A stretch of 64,000 bases of DNA from JASHUC01 sp963849095 (GCA_963849095.1 CAWKGA010000001.1:372001-436000), one strand, 5' to 3'; counted from the first letter of the stretch, positions 41,960-51,300 are shown. A program made the numbers and translations. The notes: generated by a model from the sequence alone, not told the origin.

Positions 41960-42574
41960 ATGTCAATGCCCATTCGCCTCCGCGAGGCGGCCGAAACGGA
42001 CCTGCCGGCCATCCAGTTGATCTACGCGCATCACGTGCGACACGGACTTGGGAGCTTCGAAGAGATTCCGCCCTCGGTGGACGAGTTTGTGGCGCGCTGG
42101 CGCGCGGTGATGTCGCTCGATTTGCCCTATCTCGTCGCCGAGCGGAATGGTGTGATCGTCGGCTATAGCTATGCAGCCGCCTACCATCCCCGGTCCGCCT
42201 ATCGGTACGTAGTCGAGGACTCCGTATACGTCGCCGAAGACATATCCGGACAGGGCGTCGGCAGCGCCTTGCTCCAGACGCTCATTGCACGCTGCGAAAC
42301 CGGAGCATGGCGGCAGATGATCGCTGTCATCGGCAACAGTTCTAACATCTCCTCGATTGCGTTGCACCGTCGGATGGGATTCCGGCCGGTGGGGACGCTC
42401 CGTTCCGTGGGCTTCAAGTTCGGCAGGTGGGTCGACGTGGTGCTCATGCAGCGGGCACTCAGTGCAGGAGACAAGAATCTACCGACGGAAACTCTAGAGC
42501 ATCCGCGCGAGGGTACGCTCACATCGAGGAGCACTCATCTGGATGTCCAAACGGATGCTGAGTATTCGTATTGA
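41960..42574 (+). CDS. GNAT acetyltransferase, phosphinothricin acetyltransferase-like
   Basis: 204 aa from ATG 41960 (ATG 41966 also possible). IRLREAAETDLPAIQLIYAH then HVRHGLGSFEEIPPS is the start of PAT-type acetyltransferases. The acetyl-CoA loop is ISGQGVGSALLQTLI. FRPVGTLRSVGFKFGRWVDV then VLMQRAL is the characteristic end. Family enzymes N-acetylate phosphinothricin, methionine sulfoximine or similar amino-acid analogues. The last about 35 residues go past the usual end and overlap the next gene by 32 bp, perhaps read-through. Divergent from the XRE-cupin regulator, its likely controller. Confidence 0.85.
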   Translation: MSMPIRLREAAETDLPAIQLIYAHHVRHGLGSFEEIPPSVDEFVARWRAVMSLDLPYLVAERNGVIVGYSYAAAYHPRSAYRYVVEDSVYVAEDISGQGVGSALLQTLIARCETGAWRQMIAVIGNSSNISSIALHRRMGFRPVGTLRSVGFKFGRWVDVVLMQRALSAGDKNLPTETLEHPREGTLTSRSTHLDVQTDAEYSY

Positions 42575-42827
42575 TGATCCGTCTGGTGAGCCGACACGCG
42601 AACTGCTCGCCCTGCACCTCGCCGGGATGTGCGAGAACTCGCCTTCAGAATATGTGTTTGCGCTCGACCTGTCGGGACCGATGGCGCCCGGAGAGCGACG
42701 CCAGCTGGGGTTCGTGTTCCTTTCCGGTGAAGAGGCAGCCGCCCAGCTCCGTCGGTCCGGCCGCTTCTTTCTTTGGGAGGGGCGCTTCATTGGCGAAGGT
42801 ATTATTCGGGCGGATCACAGCGGCTGA
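42543..42827 (+). CDS. Small protein, possibly a chimera of two gene remnants
   Basis: 94 aa. The first about 45 residues (MLSIRIDDPSGEPTRELLAL followed by HLAGMCENSPSEYVFALDLS) look like the start of a short GNAT acetyltransferase. The rest (FVFLSGEEAAAQLRRSGRFF then LWEGRFIGEGII) does not continue that fold and resembles a small EF-Tu-like beta-barrel end. There is no acetyl-CoA site. It overlaps the PAT-like gene. I cannot tell whether it is expressed. Confidence 0.45.
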   Translation: MSKRMLSIRIDDPSGEPTRELLALHLAGMCENSPSEYVFALDLSGPMAPGERRQLGFVFLSGEEAAAQLRRSGRFFLWEGRFIGEGIIRADHSG

Positions 42828-42961
42828 TAGGTTGCCCGATAGCGGCCCCTTTCGCCCGATATGCGATCTGACGACCGGCCGTAATCCCGGGTTCGGTGAC
42901 CAGCTTCACAGTGTCAGGCTCGACCTCCCTCTTAAACTCACCATTTCTCGAGGGAAAGCAC

Positions 42962-43522
42962 GTGAAGGGCATCGTTTTCAACTTGCTCGAAGGCGTGATC
43001 ATCGCGCAGCACGGCGAAGCTGCCTGGGATGGCGTGCTGGCTGCGATAGGTTCCCCCGGCGCTTATACCTCGCTCGGAAACTATCCCGACGACCAAATCG
43101 AGAGACTGGTCGTGGCGAGCGCCAGTGCGCTGAAAATGACACCTGCCGAGGCATGGCGATGGTTTGGCCGCAAAGCCATGCCCCTGCTGGCGCGGCGCTA
43201 TCCACATTTTTTCGCCGAGCACCGCAAGACGATACCCTTCGTGCTCAGCGTCAACAGCATCATTCATCCCGAGGTTCGGAAGCTTTACGCGGGCGCGCAT
43301 TGCCCGCATTTCCGGTTCCAGCATACCGCTGACGACGCCTTGCGGATGACTTACGATTCTCCGCGCAGACTGTGTGCTCTGGCCCATGGCTTCATCGAAG
43401 GGGCTGCGGATCACTTCGGAGAGACGGCCGCTGTCGAGCATTTGAACTGCATGCATCGGGGAGACGCCGAATGCCTCCTCGAGATCCGCGCCGTGAAATC
43501 GGTATCAGCGGATGCAGCCTGA
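42962..43522 (+). CDS. H-NOX (haem NO-binding) sensor protein
   Basis: 186 aa from GTG 42962 (box GAGGGAAAG upstream); the reading VKGIVFNLLEGVIIAQHGEA is the standard H-NOX start, so the ATG 22 codons earlier is not used. Numbering from this start, the proximal haem ligand is H102 in NSIIHPEVRKLY, and the haem-propionate motif Y131-x-S133-x-R135 (YDSPR) is intact. The position of the distal Tyr140, which confers O2 binding in some family members, is Leu. That favours NO sensing. It overlaps the hybrid kinase start by 11 bp, the typical H-NOX/kinase operon. Confidence 0.92.
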   Translation: MKGIVFNLLEGVIIAQHGEAAWDGVLAAIGSPGAYTSLGNYPDDQIERLVVASASALKMTPAEAWRWFGRKAMPLLARRYPHFFAEHRKTIPFVLSVNSIIHPEVRKLYAGAHCPHFRFQHTADDALRMTYDSPRRLCALAHGFIEGAADHFGETAAVEHLNCMHRGDAECLLEIRAVKSVSADAA

Positions 43523-46223
43523 CAGCAGCCGTGTCCAGGCCGAGATCGCGCGACTCAATCAGCGATTGGAGCGCGAGCGCAACGCCCGTCTGCAAGCCGA
43601 AGCCATTGCAGAAAAGGGGCTGCGTGATCTTTACGATCAGCAACAGCAGCTCCAGCTCCTGGCGCGGATCGCCGCCGCCTCCAATCAGGCCACGGCCATT
43701 TCCGACGTGCTGTATTTTGCGCTGGCGCAGATTTGCGAGTTCAACCATTGGGACGTGGGTCATGCCTATCTCACCTGCGGATCTGGAGAGGAGATCCGCC
43801 TGCAGCCCACGTCGATTTGGCACGCAATTGATCCAGTCCGCACCGCAGAATTCCGCCGCGCTAGCGAAGAGCTGCCGCTCTTGTCCGGCATCGGTTTGCC
43901 CGGACGCGCCCTGGCACATTGCAAGCCCGTCTGGGTAACGGATGTAAGCGACGACGACAATTTTCCGCGACGACCGTTCGCGAACCATTGCGGCCTGAGG
44001 GGTGGCAGCGCGTTTCCGGTTCTTTGCGGCCAGGAGGTCGTTGCCGTACTCGAATTTTTTTCCATCGATGCGCGGGAGCCAAACAGCGCACTGCTCGAAC
44101 TGATGTCGCAGATCGGCGTTCAGCTCGGACGGGCCATCGAGCGTCAGCGCGCGGAATACGCCTTGCAGGAACGAGCGAGAGAGCTGACGATTGCACGGGA
44201 CGAAGCGACAGCTGCAAATAAGGCAAAGTCCGATTTCCTGGCCAACATGAGTCACGAGATCCGCACCCCGATGAACGGGATTCTCGGAATGACGGATCTC
44301 CTGCTGGGATCGGACCTCGACGCGGAGCAGCGCAGTTTTGCGCAAATCGTGGCGGACTCCAGCGAGTCGCTGATGACGATCGTGAACGATATTCTGGACA
44401 TTTCGAAGCTCGAAGCTGGAAAACTCGAGATCGAGGTCGTCGATTTCGATCTTGTCGCGGCGGTCGAAATTGCTGCGGCCCTGCTGGCACCGAAAGCGCG
44501 CCAGAAGCACATCGACATGGCGATGTTCATCGAGCCGGCGGCTCACGGTGCTTACCGTGGCGATTCGAGCCGGGTTCGTCAGATTCTCCTCAACTTGCTC
44601 AACAATGCCATCAAGTTCACGGACAAGGGCGGCGTTGCCATTCAGGTCGTCGTGAAGATCGGCCAGACGCCCCTGGGCGGCAACGACGCCGTACCGCTTC
44701 GCTTCGAGGTAGGGGACACGGGCATCGGTATAGCGGATAGCGTGCGGGAGAAGCTGTTCCAGAAGTTCAGCCAGGCCGACAGTTCCATGACGCGGCGCTT
44801 TGGCGGCACCGGCCTCGGTCTTGCCATTTGCAAGCAGCTGGTCGAGCTGATGCGGGGCACCATCGGCGTGGAGAGTCGTGTCGGCGTGGGCTCGACCTTC
44901 TGGTTCGAAATTCCGTTGGAGAGATCGACCGCTCATATCGCGGACCGCGAGATGCTGCCGGATCATTTTAAGACGCTACGCGTGCTGCTCGTAGACGACA
45001 TCGAAATGAACTTGACGATCATGAGCCGCCAGTTGCAGGCCCTCGGCGTGACGGTCACGGGCGTAGCCGACGGATTTGCGGCGATGGCGGAGCTCGAGCG
45101 GGCTTGGCATCGTGGCAAGCCCTACGACCTCGCATTCCTGGACCAGATGATGCCTGGGTTATCGGGCGATGCGCTGGCAAGACGAATCCGGGCTGATGCG
45201 CATCTTGCCGAGACCAAACTCGTGATTGTCTCCTCCGCAGGGCGCGGCGTCGTCGAGAACTCCTCGGATTCGCGGCTGGAGGCGATCCTCGAGAAGCCCG
45301 TGCGGCACCAGGAATTGCTCGACACATTGGTCAACATCTACAGCGTTCAACCGGAGCAGGCGTCACCGTCGGTGGGTCCCGGAGTCGCGGCAGCGACACG
45401 TCCGGTACGAGAGTCTGCCCACAGGCCGCTGCGCGTATTGCTTGCGGAGGACAATAAGGTCAACCAGAAATTCGCGACGGTCTTGCTGAACAAAGCCGGA
45501 TACAGCGTCGAAATCGCGGAGAACGGCCACCAGGCTGTCGATGCCCTCCGCCGCTCGGAATTCGACGTTGTCCTGATGGACGTCCAGATGCCGGAACTCG
45601 ACGGCGTACAGGCGGCCTGGCAGATTCGCGGTCTGCCAGGCTCGAAATGCAGAATTCCCATCATCGCGATGACGGCACATGCGATGGCTGGTGCCAAGGA
45701 AGAATATCTTGCCGCGGGAATGGACGACTATATTTCAAAGCCCATTCAGCCGGCGGTACTGCTGTCCAAGCTCGCGACTCTCTCGGTCGCAGTTGCTGCG
45801 GAAACCCCGATCGGACTCATCGAGAACCCTGAAGATCGCGAGCCGCCGCTGCTCGATGTGTCGAAGCTGGGCGAACTGGAGGCTGCTCTGCCACTCGAGG
45901 AGCTTGCGAATTTCATTTCGCTCTACGTAGCTGACCTCGATCAGCATCTCGCTGCCATCGCCGCGTGCGGTGCCCCCACTATCGATCTCGAGGACATCTC
46001 CAGACATGCTCACATCATCGTGAGTATCGCTGGCAGTCTCGGTGCGATGCAAACCAGCGCCGCCGCGCGGCGCCTGGAGATGGCGTGCCGAAGCGCAGAC
46101 CATGAGCTCGCCCGCCGATTGATCGGCGAGCTGCGGGAATCTTGCGATAGGTCATCGGCGGCTCTTCGAACCTGGTCCGACGAGAGAACGGACAACCTCC
46201 GGTCGGCTGGTGGAAGCCACTGA
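43512..46223 (+). CDS. Hybrid sensor histidine kinase (GAF-HisKA-HATPase-REC-REC-Hpt), H-NOX partner
   Basis: 903 aa, no membrane span. Order: N-terminal coiled coil (about 5-50), GAF-like domain (about 60-205), HisKA with H248 in DFLANMSHEIRTPMNGILGM, HATPase (NAIKFTDKGG; DTGIGI; FGGTGLGLAI). A degenerate receiver follows (LLVDDIEMNL, FLDQMMPGLSG, EKPVRH), then a full receiver (LLAEDNKVNQ, LMDVQMPELDG, AMTAHA, SKPIQPAVL), then an Hpt-like domain (SRHAHIIVSIAGSLGAMQTS, with His). H-NOX proteins inhibit their cognate kinase when NO is bound, and this phosphorelay (His-Asp-His) probably passes the signal to an unlinked regulator. Such pathways control biofilm or c-di-GMP in other bacteria. Confidence 0.92.
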   Translation: MQPDSSRVQAEIARLNQRLERERNARLQAEAIAEKGLRDLYDQQQQLQLLARIAAASNQATAISDVLYFALAQICEFNHWDVGHAYLTCGSGEEIRLQPTSIWHAIDPVRTAEFRRASEELPLLSGIGLPGRALAHCKPVWVTDVSDDDNFPRRPFANHCGLRGGSAFPVLCGQEVVAVLEFFSIDAREPNSALLELMSQIGVQLGRAIERQRAEYALQERARELTIARDEATAANKAKSDFLANMSHEIRTPMNGILGMTDLLLGSDLDAEQRSFAQIVADSSESLMTIVNDILDISKLEAGKLEIEVVDFDLVAAVEIAAALLAPKARQKHIDMAMFIEPAAHGAYRGDSSRVRQILLNLLNNAIKFTDKGGVAIQVVVKIGQTPLGGNDAVPLRFEVGDTGIGIADSVREKLFQKFSQADSSMTRRFGGTGLGLAICKQLVELMRGTIGVESRVGVGSTFWFEIPLERSTAHIADREMLPDHFKTLRVLLVDDIEMNLTIMSRQLQALGVTVTGVADGFAAMAELERAWHRGKPYDLAFLDQMMPGLSGDALARRIRADAHLAETKLVIVSSAGRGVVENSSDSRLEAILEKPVRHQELLDTLVNIYSVQPEQASPSVGPGVAAATRPVRESAHRPLRVLLAEDNKVNQKFATVLLNKAGYSVEIAENGHQAVDALRRSEFDVVLMDVQMPELDGVQAAWQIRGLPGSKCRIPIIAMTAHAMAGAKEEYLAAGMDDYISKPIQPAVLLSKLATLSVAVAAETPIGLIENPEDREPPLLDVSKLGELEAALPLEELANFISLYVADLDQHLAAIAACGAPTIDLEDISRHAHIIVSIAGSLGAMQTSAAARRLEMACRSADHELARRLIGELRESCDRSSAALRTWSDERTDNLRSAGGSH

Positions 46224-46478
46224 CCAGGTCTCGAGCCGACTTCACGTGACCAGCTCCAGCCGGCGCCGTAACCGTCGATGGAGATCGCGAAGCTCAGGCC
46301 GCGGGGTCTCGGGGCAATAGCACGGGAGAGCAGGCGAGCATCCGTTTCAAGGGGTCATCATACCTCGGGCGAGCCCCTTGCGAGCCGTGGGTACACCGAT
46401 GATAAAGTGCCCCTGGCCGGCCTTCGCCGGTCAGCCTTGGCGCTCCTGCCGAGGCGTCGCACGCTCGGGGGCATCACG

Positions 46479-48356
46479 GTGGGCCGACTCGCTACCTTGC
46501 GATCATTAGGGCAGGACTCGTCCGTCCTCGGCAAGAAGATCAAGCCCGGCACGACGCGACGCACGCTCGCGTTTGCCGCCCCTTATGCCTCGCTTCTCTC
46601 CCGCTTCTTGCTCGTCGTCGTTCTGAACGCGGCTATCGGCACCGCCAACCCTCTCATCTATCGCTTGATCATCAACAACGGGATCCTGAAAGGGAACACC
46701 CCGCTGATCGTCAAGCTCGCCCTGCTCCTCGTAGGGCTCGGGCTCTTCGACTCGGCGCTCGGTATTCTGCAGACCTACTTCTCGTCGAGGATCGGGAACG
46801 CGATCGTGCTTGCCCTACGCTCGAGGCTGTTCGAGCACATCCAGCGCATGCCGCTCGCCTTCTTCACGCGCACCCAGACGGGGGCGCTCGTCAGCCGACT
46901 CAGCAATGACGTCTCGGGAGCGCGGACTGCCTTCACGGACATCCTCTCAAACGGCGTGGGCAACCTCATCACGGTGAGTCTCATTATCGGCGCGATGTTC
47001 GTGCTCTCCTGGCGAATCACGCTGGTCGCGATGGTCCTATTGCCGCTCTTCATCCTCCCGTCGCGCTCCTTCGGCCGCAAGCTCCAGGCGATCACCCGCG
47101 AGACCTTCGACTTGGTTGCGCAGATGAACTCGCTCATGGTGGAGCGCTTCAACGTTGCGGGCGCGCTCCTCGCCAAGCTCTTCGGCAACCCGCAAAGCGA
47201 CAGCGACGCGTTTGAGGAGCGCGCGGCACGCGTTTCGAGTATCGCCGTCAAGCAAGCCGTATATGGACGGCTCTTCTTCACGGCGCTCCTGCTCATGGCC
47301 TCTTTCGCGACGGCGCTCGCCTACGGCTGGGGCGGCGTGCTCGTCGTGCGGCACACGCTCGATCTCGGCACGGTCGTCGCGCTCGCGTCCTACCTTGCGC
47401 GGCTTTACTGGCCGCTCCTCGGCCTCTCGAACATCCAGGTGAGCGTGATGACCGCTCTCGTGTCCTTCGAGCGGGTCTTCGAAGTGCTTGACCTCGAACC
47501 CATGATTCGCGAGAAGCCGGGCGCCGTGCCGATTCCCGCTGGGCCCGCGCCGGTTGCCTTCGAGCACGTGCAATTCCGCTATCCCTCGGCAGCCGAGGTG
47601 TCGCTCGCCTCGCTCGAGTCCATCGCGGTGCCCGACAAGAGACCCCCGAAGGTTGTGCTGCATGATGTGACGTTCACGGCGGAGGCCGGGGAGCTCGTCG
47701 CCCTCGTCGGGCCCTCGGGGGGCGGAAAGACGACGATCACTCATTTGCTTGCGCGGCTCTACGACGTGCAGGAAGGAGCGGTCAGGATACACGGCCTCGA
47801 TGTCCGCGATGCGACGCTCGCGTCGCTCCGGCAACGCATAGGCGTCGTCACGCAGGATGCGCATCTCTTCCACGACACGATTCGCGGTAATCTCCTCTAT
47901 GCCCGTCCTGGGGCCACGGAGGAGCAGATGCGGGATGCGCTCGGCGCGGCGCAGATCCTCGAGCTCGTCGACTCACTGCCTGAGGGGCTCGACACGATGG
48001 TGGGCGAGCGCGGCTATCGCTTCTCGGGCGGCGAGAAGCAGCGCCTCGCCATCGCGCGCCTCCTCCTCAAGGCGCCAGACATCGTCGTCCTCGACGAGGC
48101 GACCGCACACCTCGACTCCGAGTCGGAGGTTGCCATCCAGCGTGCGCTCGAGCGCGCACTTGCGGGGCGCACGTCGATCGTGATCGCCCATCGGCTGTCC
48201 ACCGTCCTCAAGGCGGACCGTATCCTGGTGGTCCAGAACGGTCGCATCGTCGAGCGCGGCAGACATGCTGAGCTCCTGGCGGCGGAGGGGCTCTATTCGG
48301 AGCTCTATCGTCACCAGCTCTTGGGCTCGCACGATGGAACGACAGGGACGTCGTAA
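46479..48356 (+). CDS. ABC exporter half-transporter (TMD-NBD fusion)
   Basis: About 625 aa from GTG 46479 (GGGGG box upstream). The frame is open to ATG 46278, but those 67 extra residues show no similarity and no RBS, so I prefer 46479. The six-span membrane domain includes FLLVVVLNAAIGTANPLIYR and LSNDVSGARTAFTDILSNGV. The ATPase domain has Walker A VGPSGGGKTT, Q-loop GVVTQDAHLFHDTI, signature FSGGEKQRLAIARLLL, Walker B PDIVVLDEATAHLD and H-loop IVIAHRLSTV. It is an exporter of the MsbA/HlyB-like type, acting as a dimer. Substrate unknown. Downstream lies the TnpB element. Confidence 0.9.
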   Translation: MGRLATLRSLGQDSSVLGKKIKPGTTRRTLAFAAPYASLLSRFLLVVVLNAAIGTANPLIYRLIINNGILKGNTPLIVKLALLLVGLGLFDSALGILQTYFSSRIGNAIVLALRSRLFEHIQRMPLAFFTRTQTGALVSRLSNDVSGARTAFTDILSNGVGNLITVSLIIGAMFVLSWRITLVAMVLLPLFILPSRSFGRKLQAITRETFDLVAQMNSLMVERFNVAGALLAKLFGNPQSDSDAFEERAARVSSIAVKQAVYGRLFFTALLLMASFATALAYGWGGVLVVRHTLDLGTVVALASYLARLYWPLLGLSNIQVSVMTALVSFERVFEVLDLEPMIREKPGAVPIPAGPAPVAFEHVQFRYPSAAEVSLASLESIAVPDKRPPKVVLHDVTFTAEAGELVALVGPSGGGKTTITHLLARLYDVQEGAVRIHGLDVRDATLASLRQRIGVVTQDAHLFHDTIRGNLLYARPGATEEQMRDALGAAQILELVDSLPEGLDTMVGERGYRFSGGEKQRLAIARLLLKAPDIVVLDEATAHLDSESEVAIQRALERALAGRTSIVIAHRLSTVLKADRILVVQNGRIVERGRHAELLAAEGLYSELYRHQLLGSHDGTTGTS

Positions 48357-48418
48357 CCCGCCCGCGAGTTGCGAAATAAACTGCAGCGCGAGCGCCCGCG
48401 AGATGCGAAAATGCGCTC

Positions 48419-48758
48419 ATGGCGTACTCGGTCCCGCGCACGCTTCGATTCAAAGTCCGTGGGGAGTCCTATCCCTGGCTCAATGCGGCGGCGATCGAGG
48501 TCAATCAGGTCTTCAACTACTGCAATGAGACCTCCTTCCTCGCCGCCAGGCGCACGGACAGACTCCGGAAATGGCTCTCCGGGTTCGACCTCTGCAATCT
48601 CACGTCCGGGGCGACGGAGTATTTCGAGCACATCGGGGCCGATACCATCCAGAGGATCTGCGTGGAGTACGCGCAGAAGCGGATTGCGGTGAAGCGCCTG
48701 AAGCTGCGCTGGCGGGTGAGCCGCGGGGAACATCGCTCCCTGGGGTGGGTGCCGTTCA
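48419..48758 (+). pseudogene. tnpB: TnpB (IS200/IS605-type), 5' part before the inserted intron
   Basis: The first about 113 residues: MAYSVPRTLRFKVRGESYPW, then VNQVFNYCNETSFLA, DTIQRICVEYAQKRIAVKRL and GEHRSLGWVPF. This is the N-terminal wedge/OB region of TnpB. The frame is interrupted after ...WVPF at 48758 by a group II intron. The remainder is at 53189-54006. Joining the two gives 1158 nt, 385 aa in frame. No TnpA (Y1 transposase) is visible, so the element would depend on one elsewhere. Confidence 0.8.
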
Positions 48759-48821
48759 GTGTGACGCGAAACGAAGGTCAAAAGGAGGTGACTTTCGGTA
48801 GCTGTAGTTAGAGATGAGGGT
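48759..48821 (+). ncRNA. Group II intron, 5' segment
   Basis: Begins GTGTGACGCGAAACGAAGG, matching the GUGYG 5' end of group II introns, exactly where the TnpB frame breaks. After about 55 nt the intron is interrupted by the IS50-like element; the last eight bases (48814-48821) are the target duplication repeated at 51367-51374. Confidence 0.75.
48814..48821 (+). repeat. 8-bp target duplication, left copy
   Basis: ATGAGGGT, repeated at 51367-51374 on the other side of the IS50-like element. Two more bases before each copy are partly shared, so the duplication could be read as 8-10 bp. Confidence 0.75.
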
Positions 48822-48993
48822 CTTACTGTTGCACACATCTCGGGTGATTTTCACTAATTTTCTGACGCTCCCACGGAAATTGCTGGACACACGCGCGCGG
48901 ATTGCGTAGGGTTGCCGTCGTCGCGGCGTGCGACGAGGACGGGCGGGCTGCGTGCGAAAGTCGAGGCGCTGCGAGGATGCGGACGTGCAGGCT

Positions 48994-50442
48994 ATGATGG
49001 ATGCCGGCACAGAGTCGGTCGAGTGGGTGACGCAGGAGTTTGCCCGCGCTGATCTGCGCGACAAACGTCTGGATCGGCGCTTGGTGAAAACTGCCGAACA
49101 ATTGGCCAAGTCGCCGGCCTCGCCGATCAATGAGGCGTGCGGCACGTGGGCGAGCACGCAGGCAGCCTATCGGCTTTTCAATAATCCGAAGGCGAGCCCC
49201 GCGAGGATCCTGGAGCCGCATTGGAAGGCCACGGTCACACGCATGTCCGGCTGCGGCGGTGCGGTGCTGGTGATGCAGGACACCGTATTCTTCTCCTACG
49301 GCAAGCACGTCAAAACGCGCGGCTTGGGACCGATCGGCAAGAGCAACGCGGCGCACGATCGGGGATTGGTCATGCACAATGCGCTCGCCTTCACGACGAG
49401 CGGTGTGCCGCTGGGGATTGTCAGCCAGAGTATTTGGGCGCGCGGGGAAATTCCCGAGGAAGACTATCAGGAGAAGATCGAACGCCTGCAGGTCACGGCG
49501 ATCGAGGAGAAGGAGAGCTCGAAGTGGCTCATTGCGCTCAAGGAGACGGTGCAGCGCGCCCCCGCCGGCGTACCGATCGTCACGGTGGCGGACCGTGAGT
49601 CTGACTTCTTCGAGTTCTTGACGCAGGCGAAGGAGTTGGGCGCGAAGTACGTGATTCGCGCGCGCACGGATCGCAAGCTCGTGCCCGAAGATAGCGCGGG
49701 CTGCGCCCGGATGCTCGAGGCCTTGAGCGATGTCCCTGCGCTGGGAAGCATGACGGTCGAGGTGCCCGGTAACGGCAGTCGCAAAGCGCGTACCGCCTCG
49801 ATCGAGATACGCGTTGCTGAAGTGACGATCCAGCCGCCGCAGCGCCGCGGCGCCCACGCCAAGGCGTCCGGTTGCACCGAACCGGTGACCGTCACGCTGG
49901 TCGGGGCGACTGAGCAATCCCCACCGGGGGGTTGCGAGTCGATCAGCTGGGTGCTGCTGACGAATCTGCCTGTTAAAAACTTCCAGTCTGCCACCGAGAA
50001 GGTGCAATGGTATGCGCGACGCTGGGGCATTGAGATTTGGCACAAGGTCCTGAAGTCCGGCTGTAAAGTCGAGGACTGCATGCTCGAGGAGGCCGAGCGC
50101 CTGAAGCGCTATCTGACGCTCTTCAGCATCATCGGCGTGCGCCTCATGCATGTTACGTATCTGGCCCGCGCACAGCCGGATCTGCCGGCCACCGATGTGT
50201 TCTCTGCGGAGGAGGTCGAAGCGCTGCACATACGGGTGACCAAGGCATTGCCCCCGGCCTCCCCAGCCCCGACGCTGCGTGAGATGGTGCGCATGCTCGG
50301 CAAGCTCGGCGGGCACCTGGGTCGCAAGTGCGACGGGGAGCCCGGTGTCACCGTGCTGTGGCGCGGCTGGACGAGTCTTTATGAGACGGTCGAGACACTG
50401 CGTGCCCACAAAGAGTTCCTCGGTCTGAGCAAGGCGAGGTAG
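48994..50442 (+). CDS. tnpA: IS4-family (IS50/Tn5-like) transposase
   Basis: 482 aa from ATG 48994 (GTG 48928 would add 22 basic residues). The N-terminal DNA-binding region reads WVTQEFARADLRDKRLDRRL then ACGTWASTQAAYRLFNN. The RNase H-like catalytic triad: Asp in VMQDTVFFSY, Asp in VADRESDFFEFL, Glu in the Y-R-E-K signature YARRWGIEIWHKVLKSG. This matches Tn5 transposase organisation, including the beta-strand insertion domain between second Asp and Glu. Cut-and-paste transposition by hairpin. Followed 3 bp later by the DUF4338 gene. Confidence 0.92.
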   Translation: MMDAGTESVEWVTQEFARADLRDKRLDRRLVKTAEQLAKSPASPINEACGTWASTQAAYRLFNNPKASPARILEPHWKATVTRMSGCGGAVLVMQDTVFFSYGKHVKTRGLGPIGKSNAAHDRGLVMHNALAFTTSGVPLGIVSQSIWARGEIPEEDYQEKIERLQVTAIEEKESSKWLIALKETVQRAPAGVPIVTVADRESDFFEFLTQAKELGAKYVIRARTDRKLVPEDSAGCARMLEALSDVPALGSMTVEVPGNGSRKARTASIEIRVAEVTIQPPQRRGAHAKASGCTEPVTVTLVGATEQSPPGGCESISWVLLTNLPVKNFQSATEKVQWYARRWGIEIWHKVLKSGCKVEDCMLEEAERLKRYLTLFSIIGVRLMHVTYLARAQPDLPATDVFSAEEVEALHIRVTKALPPASPAPTLREMVRMLGKLGGHLGRKCDGEPGVTVLWRGWTSLYETVETLRAHKEFLGLSKAR

Positions 50443-50445
50443 GCG

Positions 50446-51300
50446 ATGCGCTACTGCGGACGCGAGTTTACGCCGGCCGAAATCGATCTGATCCGTGAGC
50501 TTCTCACGACCCCAAAGATGAACCGCGCTCGTCTGTCCCGGGAAGTCTGTGAGAGACTCGGATGGCGCCGCGAAAGCGGCGCTCTGAAGGACATGAGTTG
50601 TCGGGTCGCATTGCTGCGCATGCACACCGATGGGCTCATCGGCTTGCCGCCGCCGAGAAATCCGAAGCCGGTCGCGTACCGATCCTATCCCCATCTCGAG
50701 CAGGCCGTACTCGAACCGGCCACTCTCCCGAATATCGACCTGGCGAGGCTCACCGTCGAGCCGGTGCTCATCAGAGCAGACTCGCTCCTGTGGAATGCCT
50801 ACATCGAACGGCATCATTACCTCGGGCATCAGCTCATGCCCGGCGCACAACTGCGTTACTTCGTGCGCAGCGCCGGCCACATCATCGCCGCCTTGGGCTT
50901 CGGCGCGAGCGCTTGGAAAGTCAAACCCAGAGACCAGCTCATCGGTTGGACGGCCGAGCAGCGACAACGCAATCTGCATCTCGTCGTGAACAATGCCCGC
51001 TTCCTCATCCTGCCGTGGATCCGCTGCAAGAATCTAGCTTCGCGCATCCTCGCATTGATCAGCAAACGTCTGCCCGATGATTGGCAGGCGCGCTATGCCT
51101 ATCGGCCCGTGTTGCTCGAAACCTTCGTCGAGAAGCCGCGCTTTACCGGCACCTGCTACAAGGCCGCCAACTGGCAAAACCTCGGCGACACCCAGGGGCG
51201 CGGCAAGCTCGATACCCTGCATCGCAAAGATCAGCCGATCAAAAGCATCTGGATCTATCCGCTCACCCCCAACTTCCAGCGGCAACTCTGTAACGGATAA
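50446..51300 (+). CDS. DUF4338 (DruA-like) protein carried by the IS
   Basis: 284 aa, starting 3 bp after the transposase stop. The N-terminal helical region RYCGREFTPAEIDLIRELLT recurs in DUF4338 proteins. The core RADSLLWNAYIERHHYLGHQ followed by LMPGAQLRYFVRS, LGFGASAWKVKPRDQLIGWT, NNARFLILPWIRCKNLASRI, and FTGTCYKAANWQNLGDTQGR are the DUF4338 blocks. DruA of the Druantia anti-phage system has this domain. Similar genes also ride on IS elements, so a transposition-related or passenger role is as likely as defence. Biochemical function unknown. Confidence 0.8.
   Translation: MRYCGREFTPAEIDLIRELLTTPKMNRARLSREVCERLGWRRESGALKDMSCRVALLRMHTDGLIGLPPPRNPKPVAYRSYPHLEQAVLEPATLPNIDLARLTVEPVLIRADSLLWNAYIERHHYLGHQLMPGAQLRYFVRSAGHIIAALGFGASAWKVKPRDQLIGWTAEQRQRNLHLVVNNARFLILPWIRCKNLASRILALISKRLPDDWQARYAYRPVLLETFVEKPRFTGTCYKAANWQNLGDTQGRGKLDTLHRKDQPIKSIWIYPLTPNFQRQLCNG

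Noticed and set aside
46278..46478. N-terminal extension of the ABC exporter from ATG 46278
   Set aside because: No ribosome-binding site and no similarity to exporter N-termini; GTG 46479 fits better.
50446..51300. Complete Druantia defence system
   Set aside because: Only a DUF4338 (DruA-like) gene is present; no DruB-E helicase or partner genes are in the window, and it lies within an IS.
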